From: Tetracladium setigerum
Lineage: Eukaryota; Ascomycota; Leotiomycetes; Helotiales
Length of the DNA stretch: 64,000 bases
Reading direction: 5' to 3'
NCBI GenBank assembly: GCA_031472005.1
Contig: PZJY01000006.1
Location: 1,984,001 to 2,048,000 of the forward strand
The notes under the pieces were generated by a model. The model had not been told where the DNA came from. It searched no databases and worked only from the letters and a program-made list of their open reading frames with translations. Below, piece after piece: positions 22,845 to 35,563 of the stretch. The position numbers were made by a program, and so were the translations under genes. Position 1 is the stretch's first letter. The number at the start of each line of letters is the position of its first letter.

Positions 22845-24084
22845 CTAGCGCATGATCTCTTGGTAGATGAGCTCTTTGAGTTGCTCCTTGCTCAAATTGT
22901 CCTTGTTTTTGTCGAAGTCGAAGAACTCTTCTGGAATGGGCAGAGCAGTTGGCTCATCCTCTGGATCGTGGTAAGGCTCCAAGTATGGATGTTGGAGAGC
23001 CTCCTCGACAGTGATACGCTTGACTGGGTTGAATGCAAGAAGTTTCTCGAGAAGGTCAAGGGCCAGGTCGGATGTCTTGGGGAACATGCTCTTGAATGGA
23101 ACCTTCTTCTTGAAGGGAAGAGAACGGATATACTCTCGAGCACGGCGCGACTTGATACCATAATAATCCTCCATTGTTGGGGTTCCGAGCACATCAAGAA
23201 TCAGGGTAAGTTGGTGGTGATCTAATGGTGGGTTAGCGAGATTTTAGGTATATTCCAATGGTAACTCACAATCCTTTCCGGGGAACAGAGGCTTGCCGCT
23301 CAGCATCTCAGCCAAGATACATCCGACCGACCACACATCAATGGCTTTTGTGTACTCTTTGAAAGTCAACATGATCTCGGGTGCACGATACCAACGAGTG
23401 GCAACATATTCAGTCATGAAACCAGAGTTATCTTCTTGAGAGGCGGCCGAACGAGCAAGACCGAAGTCACAGACCTTCAAATCGCAGTTGGCATTGAGAA
23501 GTAAGTTGGATGGTTTGAGATCTCTGTGGAGCACATTTGCCGAGTGCATGGCTTTGAGAGCACGGAGAGTTTGGTAGATGAAGTACTGGCAGTGGTCGTC
23601 CGAGAGATCTTGTGTGCGAATAACTCTGTGCATGTCGGTTTCCATCAATTCCTGCTGCCGTCAGAAAACTTGTCACAGTCAAAAGGTATTATTGAGGTCG
23701 AATTCAGGCACTCACTTGAATGAGATAAACCTCCGTAAACGATTCGTAGCTGCGTGGTTTCTGAATGTCCAGAATGGAGATGATATTCTCGTGGTTGAAG
23801 TATCTCAGCAACTTCATTTCACGGAGAGTTCGAAGACAGAACATGGAGTGGTCGAAGGGAGTGATCTTCTTGATGGCCACTTTTTGTTGCGATGGCTTGT
23901 GAAGCGCAGAGCTGGAATTGGCACATCCGTTAGCATGAGGAGGCCATTGGAACACAGAAATTCCGGGTGCTTACCATACAACACCGTATGCTCCCTCTCC
24001 GACGACATCTTGAATGTCATACTGTTCCGAGACGTTGAACGAGATCTTGCGCGATCCCGTAGGGTTGGGGGCGCGAGAGGCCAT
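22845..24084 (-). CDS. PMK1: MAP kinase of the Fus3/Kss1 (Pmk1, Bmp1) type
   Basis: A serine/threonine MAP kinase, the last kinase of the pheromone/filamentation cascade. In plant-pathogenic fungi this orthologue controls infection structures (family knowledge). Four exons (24084-23975, 23911-23716, 23651-23270, 23221-22845) join to 354 residues. Visible features are the glycine-rich loop GEGAYGVV, the ATP-binding lysine in VAIKKI, HRDLKPSN (H144-D146), DFG (164-166), and the T182-E183-Y184 activation motif followed by VATRWYRAPE. The C-terminal docking groove region (HDPEDEPTALPIPEEFFDF) is present. The TEY motif and overall sequence separate it from Hog1 (TGY). Resemblance to Pmk1 exceeds that to Slt2-type kinases. 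No defect is seen. The symbol follows the best-known filamentous-fungal orthologue. Confidence 0.96.
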
Positions 24085-26934
24085 TTTTGTTTATGTCCTG
24101 GTGCTTTAACTGCGGGGAAGGGAATTGAGTTCGTGAGGAATCTGCCGCTGCCTTCACCCAGTTGAACTTGGGAGTATAGACTCGTTGGCACAATTGTCGC
24201 AGCGCAATTTAGCTGTGAAGAGAGACGGCCGAACGATTCGCTTTGTCTTGAATTCGACGATTCGAGTTGAGCGATTGATCGAGGTCGATTTCGTGGTGTG
24301 GTGGGGAAGTTGGTCGCCAAAAGCGCTCTATCCAATTCAAGCTTTCTTGTGTTGCAGAATAGCCTTAGTCTTCTTCTTCTGGAAGTGTGAGGAGAGCCGT
24401 TGTGAAGTTCGGGAAGAGAAGTGTGCGGTTCGACTATTCAGGACTGTTGAGAAGGATAGCTTCGCTTCTTGCTTTCAGTGCAATCGAGAGTGTCTGAGAC
24501 GATGTGGGAGCTTTGACGCTGAATGTCGGGACCAGTCGCAAAGCTGTGTGTGGATAGATGCCTCCTGCTCAAACTGGCGTTAGCGGATATTCGTATTTCG
24601 TCCCTTTCAACTTGACTACAAGAATAGAAGCAAAAGCGGCGCACAAGGATTGGGGTGGTGCAGTGCGAAAGAGCTTCTTTATGCTCTCGCTCTCCCTCGG
24701 CAAACGAGCTTCAAAAGCTTCCCACGGCCAGCCAGCCAGCAGCAGATAGCACACAAAGCTCCAAAGTCTGCGGATAATAAAATAGTGGCCTTGAAAGGCA
24801 CAAGCAGGCGAGGATGACCTGTTTTCTACTCGAGAGCGAAATATGGAGAGAGGAATATACCTGTAGATAGAATGGGAAGTTTGACGTTGGTAAGGTTGGG
24901 TGGTGAGATTGCCCCGCTACGGTCTCTGGACTTTCGTTGTGAGTGATGGTGGGATGATTGATCTCGGAAGCAAAGCACCGCAAGCAGGCAATGCGAGAGA
25001 GAGGTGAAGCTTCGGAAGTCAAGATGATGATGAAGTTCTTGCGATGGAGAAGATAGGGAGGAGGAGGGAAGAAAGAGGAAGAGCAGGAGTAGGAGTAGGA
25101 GTAGGAGGAGATGCGGTTGGGACCAGAGGGCGACCGAGCACACTCCCTCTCTCTCAAGGTCACGAATGAAGACAAGAGTGTGTGTGGTTGGTTGTGGTGA
25201 TGGAATAATGGAGGTGGTGGAGGAGGGAAAGAGGAAGCGGTGGGGGGGGAAGGGGGTGCTGGAGGGGGTTATTAAGTGGAGCGGGCCTTCTTTTCGACCT
25301 TGTCAGGGGAGGGGAGTTGAGAGAGTACTCCGTAAGGTACAGTAAGTTGGGTAGTCGAGTTGAGAGTAGTACGGAGGAGGTATAGTATGTATATACCTAA
25401 CTTGTAAGGAATATATCGCTTGCCTTTTGGAGGTGGAAGTAGGATTAGGAGCAGCAGTAGTAAAATCACTCTGACCAAGGTAGTACAGTACCTATAATAA
25501 CAAGTAGAAGCAACCAACCAACTGCCCTTTTCTCAATAGTAACAATAGTAATAATAGTGATAATAGTCGTCTTGATATTTGCTGCTTGTGATTGGCATTG
25601 GAACCTCTGCTGCTGTCTCTTGGCTGAGGGGTCGTCCGGCGTATCAGGATAGGCGAATGAATGTTCTGTCTGCACTCTGCAGATTCCTCTAAGCGCTCAC
25701 GTTTTTTTCATCACACAAATAGATTCATTCCATTCATTCATTCCATCCAGTGCACACATTGCACACATTACCATGCCATGGGGCCTGTCAAAAAGCGCCT
25801 GTTTCAAAGCCACACGATGTTTCAATGTGTGATGGATCATGGAAGCTGCTGCACGTCTTTTGAAGTGCAGCAGTAGTAAGTAGTAGAGTACATACATACA
25901 TACATACATGCCTAGGTAATCTCCAGTATTGTTAATAGCAGCAGAACTGAGTAATCAACAACGAATAGTGCCATGCCCATGCCCCAGCATGTTGCTGTCA
26001 GCCGCCGCCGCCGTATTTCATGGAGGATAAGGATAATAACGAGCGGGAATTAATTATCTGATCATGCCAGCAGCATACCTCGCTCTCTAGAGAGTCTGGA
26101 CCAGTGAAGGAGCTTGCTTCATCTTCCTCACAAGGTACGAGCTGCTCTCACGACAAGGAAGTCCTAGCTATCCGGACGACGGGGAGGCAGGGACGGGAAA
26201 GGAACCTTCAACAAGCGAAAACCCTCATCCACCACTGTCTCCATACTTCGTGTACCTATCCTCGTTATTCCCAACTACTACTACTCCTACCGCTACCCAC
26301 AAACCATCTTCCGAAGAACCCAACCCCGCCAAGCCACCGCGTACAGTAGAGAGCCGTGGAAACCGGATGTTCAAGCTTCCTAGCAGGGAGGAAGCTCAGG
26401 AAGGGGAAGCTCCAACTCATATTACAGCATTATTACACACAGCATCCTCATCCCGCCAGGAAGCTTGGATCACCCGCGCATCTATGGGATCCATGACCCT
26501 TGGCCCGGGCGTGCCAGCGATCCGATGCGCGCTGAGATGGCTGTTTTGCCCTTGTTTGGGGCTGGACCTCCTTCGTCTCACCTTCTTTCAACCACCTTCA
26601 ACCTCACACACCACCCGCGAGGTAGGCCACTTTTTCTCAGAGGCTCCTTCCTCATCATACCTTCGTGAGCCTGCGTGGGAAAGAAAGCTTGTCACGACTC
26701 CATTTCATTAAAACCACCGTTCCCCACTTCTCTTCGCTTGATAGAGGAAGAGAGAAAGGGGAGAGTGTCATGCACTCGGCCGTCAAATCATACAGGACTT
26801 CTCCCTTCTCGCAGCCGCCCATGCAGTGACATTACTTCTTGCTATTGGTTTGATAAATAATTTCTTTCTATGATGATTGATAAAGCTGCTGCTGCTACAG
26901 CTTCCCCCCCCTCTCGCCAGGTTGGACATTGTGC
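24085..26934. promoter_or_regulatory. Long upstream region of the MAP kinase gene
   Basis: This gene-free 2.85-kb stretch lies between the MAP-kinase start and the SEC24 stop, both on the minus strand. It should hold the kinase promoter and 5' leader, and the SEC24 3' end. It contains simple repeats (GGAGTA-type at about 25086-25107, CATA-type at 25891-25909, AATAGT-rich near 25540-25570) and pyrimidine/purine-rich tracts. Open frames of up to 154 codons exist but look non-coding, with biased, repeat-derived composition. Confidence 0.5.
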
Positions 26935-29912
26935 TTATTGAACGACCTGCGAAGAAGATCTCCGTTAACACCCTACCATTGCCATGCGGAGAGGCTTTCA
27001 TGAGCTTACCTTTTCTCGTAGCGTTCCCATCCACATCTGGAAGCTCTGTCCCTGGTCTGCCCGATCCTCCACCAAGAGCGTTTGCGCCCACAACTTCAGA
27101 CTTGGATCGCCATCCTCCCGAATCACATACAGGTGAGGGACAATAATGCTACCAACCCCACGAGACCTGTAGTCTCGGCTCTTGGCCAGAACCGCCCGGA
27201 CCCGTTCGTTGAAATCGTTATCCAGCTCAGGTAGTGACGTCTTTCCAACCTTGAGATTTAGTTTATCCGGCACGTCAAAGACATCGGCAAGAAGTTGTGG
27301 GACTGCGTCACGGCCGACCCAGAGGAACTGAGTCTGCCCATCATCGATCAGGTAAAGTCCATGGGGCACAATGCGCTCCGAAGAGAGGTTGACAGGTGGT
27401 GGGAGGACAATGAGTCCGGTTTCTGGGTCGGGAATACCTGCGTTATTGGGCATGTCGTGAAGCGAGTACATCCGTGGGTAAATGTACTGCATCAAAAGAG
27501 GTAGCGGAAGAGTCGAAAGTTGGCAGAGAGCAGCAGAACGAAGATCAGACGGAATCTGAGCAGACTTGCGGAGACCAACGTTCTTAATGAGACCCAAGAA
27601 TAGGACGGGCAATCCACGGAGATTGGCAGGGAATTGTAATCCACCTCCGCCCATATTCCCACCAGCAAGTTCCTTCTTGAAGGTTTGCAGGAGCTCAATC
27701 AACTTAGACTGTAAGGCATCACGTGCCGGCTCAAGACCACTGCTGAGTGCCCTCTCCACAGCCTTGTGACTGAAGAAAGTAGTGACGGCCGATTGATCGG
27801 CCGAAGCATAAACATCGGCAAGGTTTGTTGTAGTTGGGAGAGCAAGGGTCATAACCCGAATTCTACGCTCTCCATTGCTGGTTGTGTGGAGAACAGCAGT
27901 TTGCATGCATACAATGTTCTTCGACAAGTTTTCATCGATGGCAACCTCGACTACATAGGCTTGATCGCGGGGGAATGCGGGGAATGCGCAAAGATCAGAG
28001 CTTCTGTTGAAGAAATTGCCGTAGAATGTACTCATCCGAAGACCAGTAGTCGCACGGACACGAAGAACAGCCTCCAGACCAATCTCAGCCGAAAGATAGT
28101 CGCTAAACTCGGTTGCAAATTTGATGGCATCCTCGCTTCTCCCAGCATTCCAACCAGGATAGAAATAGGTCTGGCCCCCGGTGTACCTTGGGAGGTTGCT
28201 CAAAGACGCCACATCCTGATATTGTGACGAGAAGAGGAACATGTCGATCGAAACTTGATTCTTGGAACATTCAACGGCAAAGCTCTTATAGAAGCCATTC
28301 CCTGTTTGAAGAAGCGCACTCTCTTTTGACGTTCCTAGCAACTTCTTATCTTCACGCATCTCCAGTTTTCCTTGTCCAATATTTGGCAATGACGCAGTGA
28401 TCACAACAATTTTACCACCGAGAGGAGAAATGAGCTTGTGACCAGCTCGGAGAGCAGAGCCCATGCAAGATCCGCTGTTCTGGTTGGTCTGGAACATAGT
28501 TGGAAGAGCAGTCAGGAACTTCTCAACACTCAATCTGCTTTCAGACAGTGGCACCAAAAGCTCTTGTGGGATTGGCAAGAATGGCTCGTCCAAATCGCTA
28601 ACAACAAGCATTTGCGTTTCCCCATTCTCGTCGGTATCCTTGGGAACGGCAAAATAGTGCAAGCTGGAATCAACCGCCATGAATCCGACTCGAGTTCTCC
28701 GGTCTGCATTGGGTATCCGGTTAAGGCTGTCGAGGATAGTTCTGGCGCTTGTCGCGAGCAGGCCACATGATACAGAGGCAAAGCTGACGTCGAACAAGAA
28801 CAGATAAACGAGCGGTTGGGGAGGTCGAACCATATATTCTTGTGGCGCGACAAACTCTACCACTGCATGGTTAAGCTCGGCTCGTTGCCATCTATCTACG
28901 CTCTTTTGTGCAGCCGCATCCCAATCGAAAGCTTGTGGAACATCGTTCGTGAGACTGCACATATTACACCTCCATCTGTGACCGTGATCCAGGAATGTGA
29001 CGTATGGATTGATGTACGAGCGACATCTTCGGCAACGAGAAATAACTTGATCTTGGACGATCGGAACTGGGTCGTCTACGTCATGTAAAGAAGTATATGG
29101 CTGAATGACGAGCGCAAATGGGAGTTTTGATTTCTTGAGGAGTGAATGTGTTGTAGGTACTGCATTCAATGTAGACCGGACGTACTTTGGATGGCAGTTT
29201 GCGTCTGGTGAAGGTGTGACGCTCGACTAGCTTCAGTATTAGCAACGTCCAATGTATAACATGTTCCTAGTCTTACGTTTGCGGGCAGGACAATCGGAGG
29301 AGGCGGTAACTCCAATTCTGCAACATTGAATGGTTGATTGAGTAAGTCGGTAGGAAACAGCTGGTTTAAGACCGCAGGTCTGGCCGCGCCTTGCGAAGCA
29401 GCTTGTGGGCCTCCAACTCCCATCTGGCCCATGCCCTGTGTAATTCCAGCAACACCACCTGGCCCTGGTGCAGGTGCAGACTGGTATCCGGCATCTGGAG
29501 GTTGATAGCCCACACCGCCCCCAAAATTAGGAACATTGTTGTTGTATCCGATGGGTGGATTGCCCTGGATGGGAGCAGATGGAGGAACCCCATATTGGGG
29601 CGCGCCTGCTACAAATGCTGGCTGTTGCTGTTCAGGAACTGCTTGGTATCCTCCATATGCAGGAGTCTGAGCAGGAGGGAATTGTCCTCCTCCCTGGACT
29701 TGGCCACCCAAGGCTGAGTTCGCGCCGGCTCCAAAATCATATGCCTGCGCCGCATATCCTCGCTTCTTCTTCTTTCCGCCGTCATGCTCGGGCTGTCCAG
29801 CAGGAGGTGGTGATGTCGTGCCATCGCCGAATCCGGGTTGCGATGGGTCCTGCTGGGCATATTGATCCTGAGGGTAGCCTTGCCCTTGGGAATGATCGTA
29901 TGGGGCCGCCAT
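26935..29912 (-). CDS. SEC24: COPII coat subunit Sec24
   Basis: The cargo-binding subunit of the COPII inner coat, pairing with Sec23 to form vesicles at ER exit sites. Three exons (29912-29277, 29226-27010, 26946-26935) give 954 residues. Residues 1-210 are the usual disordered glycine/proline/glutamine-rich extension. The zinc finger follows: C277-x2-C280 and C299-x2-C302. Then come the trunk (VYLFLFDVS), beta-sandwich, helical and gelsolin-like parts (GLYLIDDGQTQFLWVG). The last exon is only 12 bases: the donor after LREK, an acceptor TTCGCAG, then three codons and a stop, giving LREKVVQ, the family's usual ending. Reading through the donor would end two residues later at 26998, so both versions are intact. 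Confidence 0.95.
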
Positions 29913-30517
29913 ACTCAATAATGGGCTGGGAGTTTGTTTCTCCTGGGATTTCCAATGGTGTAGAGAGTGCGCCGGTGTCGAGAAGTGTTGTGTTCGACCT
30001 GTTGAGCAGCAAAGTTGGAGATGGGGTGGGGATGTTGTATCAACTTAAGCTTAGCTTAGACCACGTTGCGATATCTCTCCTGTCTAGGCAGACAATTGCC
30101 TGGTAGGATATCTAAAGAAGATGACAAGTTACCAAAGTGACAATTGGACCATTCGTGATGAAGCGAAAAAGGCGAACGGTGCAAAAGGTTGCTTGTTGAG
30201 GGCAGTGGAAGGAAGCCGATGCAGTCAGTGGATTATCGGCGAGGTGTTTGGTGTTCGCCCACCATCTGTCGCCTCACAAATCTTGGTGGAGCTGATGAGA
30301 TTCACGTGCCGAAGTTCCTTGTGCTTGCTTGCGCTTGCTGCCCCCAAATTCCAAGGTGCTGCAATCTTCGCATCTGGTGTTTGAAAGCTCCCCCTCTCTC
30401 TCGTAAACAATTACAACTTTCGCTTCGGTCTTTCCGAACTCTCTCCAGCTTCTACACATCTCCTGCACATCGCAATCTTCGTCGACAACTCAATATCAGC
30501 CCATCTGCAAAGTAATC
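29913..30517. promoter_or_regulatory. Divergent promoter SEC24 / small membrane-protein gene
   Basis: A 605-bp gap between divergent start codons. The 100 bp before the right-hand start are C/T-rich. No open frame with protein character is seen. Confidence 0.5.
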
Positions 30518-31064
30518 ATGGCCTGGGGAAGCACAAAGACCCCTCCACCTCCCCGCTCAACAATCGGGTATGGCTGAAAAGCTTCTCTCATGCTTCCCCA
30601 ATCTCTCAGCCCACAACTAACACATAATCTAGTGCCCTCGCTCCCCTCATCATCTTCCTCGTTTTCGTCGGCGGCTTCGCCTTTGTTGCATACCATGTGT
30701 GGCTCTCTACCCAACAGATCTCCTCCGCTGCTAAGGACAAGATGAGGAAGAAGAATGTGGTCTTCACCAGATCTGGCGTGAAAGTCGGCGTGAAGGAGGT
30801 CAGGAACGAGCGTTATGTCGACAAGACTCAGAGTATTTTGGTCAAAGCGTGGAATTTAAGCACCTGGCCTGGGTACAAGTCAAGGTATTGGAACAAGGAT
30901 GTACCTGTGGACGACGCAAAGACAACGGGCGCAGAGGCGTCTAGACAACCGTGAGTGAATCTGTGTAGTTGGGTCTTTTATATGTGGGGGAAAGAAGACA
31001 TCAATTCCGCGAGCAACTATTAACACATGATAGATATTCAAGAACTTCCTCGTCTGCCAACTAA
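30518..31064 (+). CDS. Small single-pass membrane protein, unknown function
   Basis: I do not recognise a family name. Exon 1 (30518-30567) and exon 2 (from 30633) join in phase 2. A short proline-rich N-terminus (MAWGSTKTPPPP) is followed by one hydrophobic helix at about residues 18-40 (APLIIFLVFVGGFAFVAYHV). A basic segment with KDKMRKKNVVFTRSGVKVGVKE and a C-terminal region with WNLSTWPGYKSRYW complete it. The topology suggests an N-terminal anchor with a soluble tail. The end is ambiguous. A GTGAGT donor at 30951 with an acceptor before 31034 adds a third exon ending at 31064 (132 residues); without splicing the stop is at 30952-30954 (123 codons including stop). The spliced form keeps frame exactly. 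Confidence 0.7.
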
Positions 31065-31704
31065 AGACATGTATTTCAGCACACAAGTAATGTGAATACC
31101 ACCATTTCTTAGGATATTTTCAAGGGTCGACAGGACGGATGTATGAATGATGGGAGTCTGACAGGTAGTCATGACACGAAGTGGGATTTGAATCAGCTCA
31201 AAGAATTATTTCATATCTGGGGAATGCGTTGATATTTGGACCCTGAATACATCTCAGAAATCTGCTTTGCGTGCGGTGGGAGGCGAATATACCTTACGAA
31301 GCGTAATGGAGCACACGACTGGAAATTTATTGCATTTACCACATTGCATGGAATCTGATAGTCAAGCCTGCCAGGTGCAAGAGACAGAGCACACACACAC
31401 ACAACATAAGTCTTATCAAGCATGTGATTTGATCTCCGAATCCAAATGGGATTTTGCGCCTTCCAGCTACTCCGGTACAGCGGAAATTTGAAAGAAATCA
31501 AAGTGCTATGTTACGCAATCTGGTAGCTATCTGCTCTGTCGAAAAAAAGAAACAGATTTGTTTTTGAACCCCAAAAAATCCGTATGCGGTGCTTTGCACT
31601 TTTCGCCCCCAGTGACCGTTCCAATACCGAGATGTCCCAGCGAACTCCATAACCTTAGAAGTTTCCCCAAATCATATACCCTATTTTGCCCTCGTACAAA
31701 CTAA
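31065..31704. other. Intergenic region between convergent genes
   Basis: This 0.64-kb region lies between the small membrane-protein gene and the Zn2Cys6 gene. A short CA tract occurs near 31390. No gene is supported. Confidence 0.5.
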
Positions 31705-33900
31705 TCAAACAGCCAAATAAACAGCCAGGAGCTTCTCCACCGACTCTCCCTGGGAATTGCTCGCTTTGCTTAACAAGGTCCTCCTCTCCTTCTCGCGCTG
31801 GTCACGTTGCATAGCATCTCTCTGTTGCAGCGGACTCAAAGTGTACGAGTTTGGGCTATGCTGCGTGCTGGAAGTTGGCGTGGGGACAGGAGGAGAACCG
31901 ACTTTGAAAGTTGACGAAGTTGCGGAAGTCGTTGCTGTGCTTGCTGCGTTTGGTGAGGCTTCACGAGCACGCGCGGTTGCTGCGGCCATCATAGCTGCTG
32001 CTATCGAGGGCGAGTGGACGAGGATATCGCGGCGGATGATCATTGATGGGAGGCGAAGTTGGAACTATTTGTTTCGTGATTAGCCCTATGCATCGATGTC
32101 AATACCGAGGAAGAGAAAAGGAGTTCTTACACTTGCTAATACTTTCGCATGATTAAGCCCAATAACATCGCTAATGAAAAGCAATCTCCCCTTGGCCCAG
32201 GCCCTCTGCGAATCGGTGATATAATCCGTACACATAATCCCCAAGAGAGGATACATGCAAAAAAATCCACCCAAAGCTTTCGGATTACTGAAATTTCCAT
32301 CGCTGAACGAGAAGCCTTCGAAATCTCCTGATCTCAACGCACCGCTTTGTCCTACTCGCCAACCAAGATGATATGGCACCGAAGCAATGATATCGCAGAC
32401 CAGATCAACACAGAGTTTGGAGGCCGTGGCGTACTCTGGTGTAGTTCGGTAGTCCATGGGGAAACAAATCCAAGCTGCACAGCGAAGAATTGCGCCGGAG
32501 ATATAGAGACGTGCTATTCGTACGTTGTTCCACGTCCACGCCACCCAAATATCACTGAACATATCGACTCGACCAGGACACACCTCTGCTTTAGTTATAT
32601 CTCCACCGGGAACTTGGTCAACCCACGCCACGGTGTGTGGAAGCCAGTGCTCTGGTAAATTTTCAATCGCCTCTTGGTACTCTTGCTCCAGAGCTTGAGC
32701 TCGACGTGTCAAGGCTCCTACTTTGACAAAGTATTCGGGCGTGCGAGGGAATGATGCTAGCGAATCGTTGATTTCCGCTCGTAGCTCTGCTACTCGGAGA
32801 CTTAGGGTTGTTACAAACATGCCAAAGTCGTTTACTACCCCATCAACAAACCACCACTCCATGCCTGCAACCGGGGCTTTGGATGTTGTGATACAGTTTA
32901 TTACCTTGTTGGCATTAGCAAAAGGATGATAGTTAAAGGCGGATGGTTCAGCTTACCATTTGTGCTCGTACAGTCATGAAGAGGGACATCCCAATCTTGG
33001 TTCGAAGCTGTTTCTTGCCGCGCATCCTGACGATCTCAGAGGCGCCATCAATGTGAGAGCCCCAAGCCGATGCATTCGTTCTATCATTCATTACAGTCTA
33101 TCACTATTAGCGATTTCCAGACAACCTTAGAAAACGCTCTTACCTCATAAAACCCTAACATCAGAACCGAGGCTAGAGTTTGGTCGGATTTTTGATGTGC
33201 AGGGTCTTGCAAGGCGAGATTGGTAGCTTTCAATGCCTGGGAATATCGAAGCACTGCTTGATTGTATAACTGGCGGCTCTTCGAGTGTGGTCGATTTGCC
33301 AAAGAGGCCAATGCCACTGCAGAAAATGCAGCAGACAGATGTGAGTCGGCTGGTTCATTCTTCATCATTGGCAATAGAAAGTCGAAATGACCTCTGGGAC
33401 TGTGGTCTGTTCCCACCACATAGCTTGACACAAAAAAACAGGGCGCCTGCTCCTCGACCGATATTGGCATCATGTCCCTCTGGATAAAGTCTCCTGAACC
33501 TGATGGCGCATTTGAAGAAACCAGTTCTTGCGATGATGATGACGTGCCTTCATCTTTCAAAATGGTTGATGAGAACGAGCTCTCTCCGGTTTGGAAGGAG
33601 GCCGCTGCGTTTTGCCTCTTGCTGTGTGGAGTGCGCCTGGCTCTCCTTTCCGTTGCCTTGGTTTCATTGCGAAAAACGAGATCGAAATCATCTTTGTAGC
33701 CAGGGCATTGTCGCCTGGACTTTTTACATTGTGAGCATGTCGGCTTCGTTTCGTCGCACTAGAAGCAAGTCCACGTTAGCAGAAAGTCAACCAGACTGGA
33801 TAGTGACTTGTCGTATGCGAAAATAATAAGCCATGCTCACCTTAATTCTTCTCGTCCGGCACATCTGGCAGCCTCTCGAAGGCTTTCCACAATAAACCAT
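31705..33900 (-). CDS. Zn(II)2Cys6 transcription factor
   Basis: A fungal binuclear-zinc-cluster regulator, expected in the nucleus; its targets are unknown. Five exons (33900-33841, 33758-33144, 33097-32957, 32904-32131, 32064-31705) join in phase 0 to 649 residues. The zinc cluster is split by intron 1 and complete after joining: C11-x2-C14-x6-C21-x6-C28-x2-C31-x6-C38. A serine-rich linker precedes the middle-homology-type helical region (about residues 110-560, with HLSAAFSAVALASLANR and ASAWGSHIDGASEIVRMR), matching the fungal_trans_2-like (DUF3468) group. The C-terminus is alanine/threonine/serine-rich with a charged helix. Intron 2 is only 46 bp; an acceptor seven bases upstream of the most obvious one is needed to keep frame. 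No neighbouring pathway suggests a regulon. Confidence 0.88.
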
Positions 33901-35563
33901 GATGATACCGGTAGAAAACCACTTTAACTCAATAAACAATGATGCAGCCCTATGAGCAGTCGTTGATGGATCTGCAAGTAGTGGGCGGCGGACAAATGGC
34001 CTTATATGCTTCTCAATTCCGAATAGTGCGGACAGCTTCGTTTTTGTGCACTCGAAACAGAGGTCCAGAGCTGTAGCCAATGGTCACTTAACGGTAACGC
34101 TGCATCTGGTAGTCTGAGACGTTGAAACTCTGGCAGCTTGGTGGGGCGATCTTGGTGGTTTGAGCACTTGCCATCCAAATCTCGGTAGGTTTTGGTAAGA
34201 TGTATGGTAGGGTACTGTACTGTACTGTAACGTACTGTACTCCGTCCTGGAGATAAGTAAGTGGGAAGCCAATGTCTTAAATTCCCCGAACAAGAAAGAC
34301 GCTGCTTGGGAGAAGAAGGAGAATGATCCGAGGGGTGGTTGGTGGAGGTGAGGTCCAGTATCCCTGGACTCCGTACTGTAGTGTAGAACCGCGGGAACCG
34401 GTAGGAAAACGGTCGAGAATTGTGGGGTTCACAGACCCAGCAAAATAATGGAGTAAAATAATGGATCGGATTATTGGGATTGGGATTATTAGGAGCAGCA
34501 ATCCTTCATGTACGGCAGCAGCAGGGTTTGATGCACCGGCGCAATACCCTAAAAGAGACGACCTGTATCTGCCCTCTCCAAGGGAGATGGATAGGAGCAG
34601 AAGGTAGAAGACGGCTTTAGATGGTGTCAAAGTGTAAGGATGATTCTGTAGATACAGTACCTATTATTTACCTACTTACTGAGTGGTAGATGTAAGATCT
34701 TACTTTGGAGGCCGAGGCTCTTGGATATGTATTTCCGTCTGGGGGAGGGGAAGGGCCGAAACTTTTGGCTGCCGGCACCAGTGGTCTCATAACCGGACGA
34801 TCCCAGTGCTCGGGCAGGGGTACTGTAGTAGGGTGGTGGTGGGTGGCACGAGCTGACTTACCCACCACCGCCGTTGAGGTCGATCGGTCCATTATCATTG
34901 ATCGATCATGATGATGGGACAGGATGGCCGACATGGGCGACAACCAACTGACTGGCTTGCTGCCTTGGCTTTCATTCGTCAAAGATCTGGTGAGATTCAT
35001 CTCATGAAGGAACACATTGATGAAGCTGTGGCACTGGCCTACGCAAATTTGGGTTCCAGAGCCTGATCACCACATATTCTAAAACCATGGCATTATCGCC
35101 AGAGTTCAAGGGGAAGGAAGGGGTAGGTGGTCAAGGCGAATGCAGACAACAGCAGACTTTCCAGCCAAAAGAACCTCCCCCCTTCCGTTTGATGTCAAAA
35201 TTAGTATCTGCACAACGTGGATGGAAGGGCCAAGGATTGTTCTATTTGGAAATCCGCGCAGGGAACGGGTCAACTATGTCATATTGTTACTGGTCTTGTT
35301 TCAGTCGAACAAGCCTGCCAGTGCTTCTGAACTCCGTAAGACACCAGCATAATAGACCGTGCCCGCAACGCCAAAACAGCAACCCCATTTCCCCTCATAT
35401 CTACTTAGAGATCCAGAAGCTACGCTGAATGGAAGCGAGACATTGGAAACCGACCCATGGGCAGCATCTTGGATCATAGCCTTGTGGAACCCACGAAAAC
35501 ATCATACTCTAGCACCGTCCTCACCCATATCAATCTTTTTTTCCAAGGCATGATGATGTCGGT
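33901..35563. promoter_or_regulatory. Intergenic region, 1.7 kb
   Basis: This stretch lies between the Zn2Cys6 start and the MSN5 stop, both on the minus strand, so most of it is upstream sequence of the regulator gene. A degenerate TACTG tandem tract sits near 34208-34240. Open frames on both strands lack protein character, and no splice model worked. Confidence 0.45.

Noticed and set aside
24711..25175. 154-codon open frame upstream of the MAP kinase
   Set aside because: It is serine/tyrosine/leucine-rich sequence from simple repeats and pyrimidine tracts, with no recognisable domain and no splice support.
33090..33143. Possible frameshift in the Zn2Cys6 gene between exons 2 and 3
   Set aside because: The most obvious acceptor breaks the frame, but an earlier AG gives a 46-bp intron in phase 0 and a sensible TVMNDRTNASAW junction.
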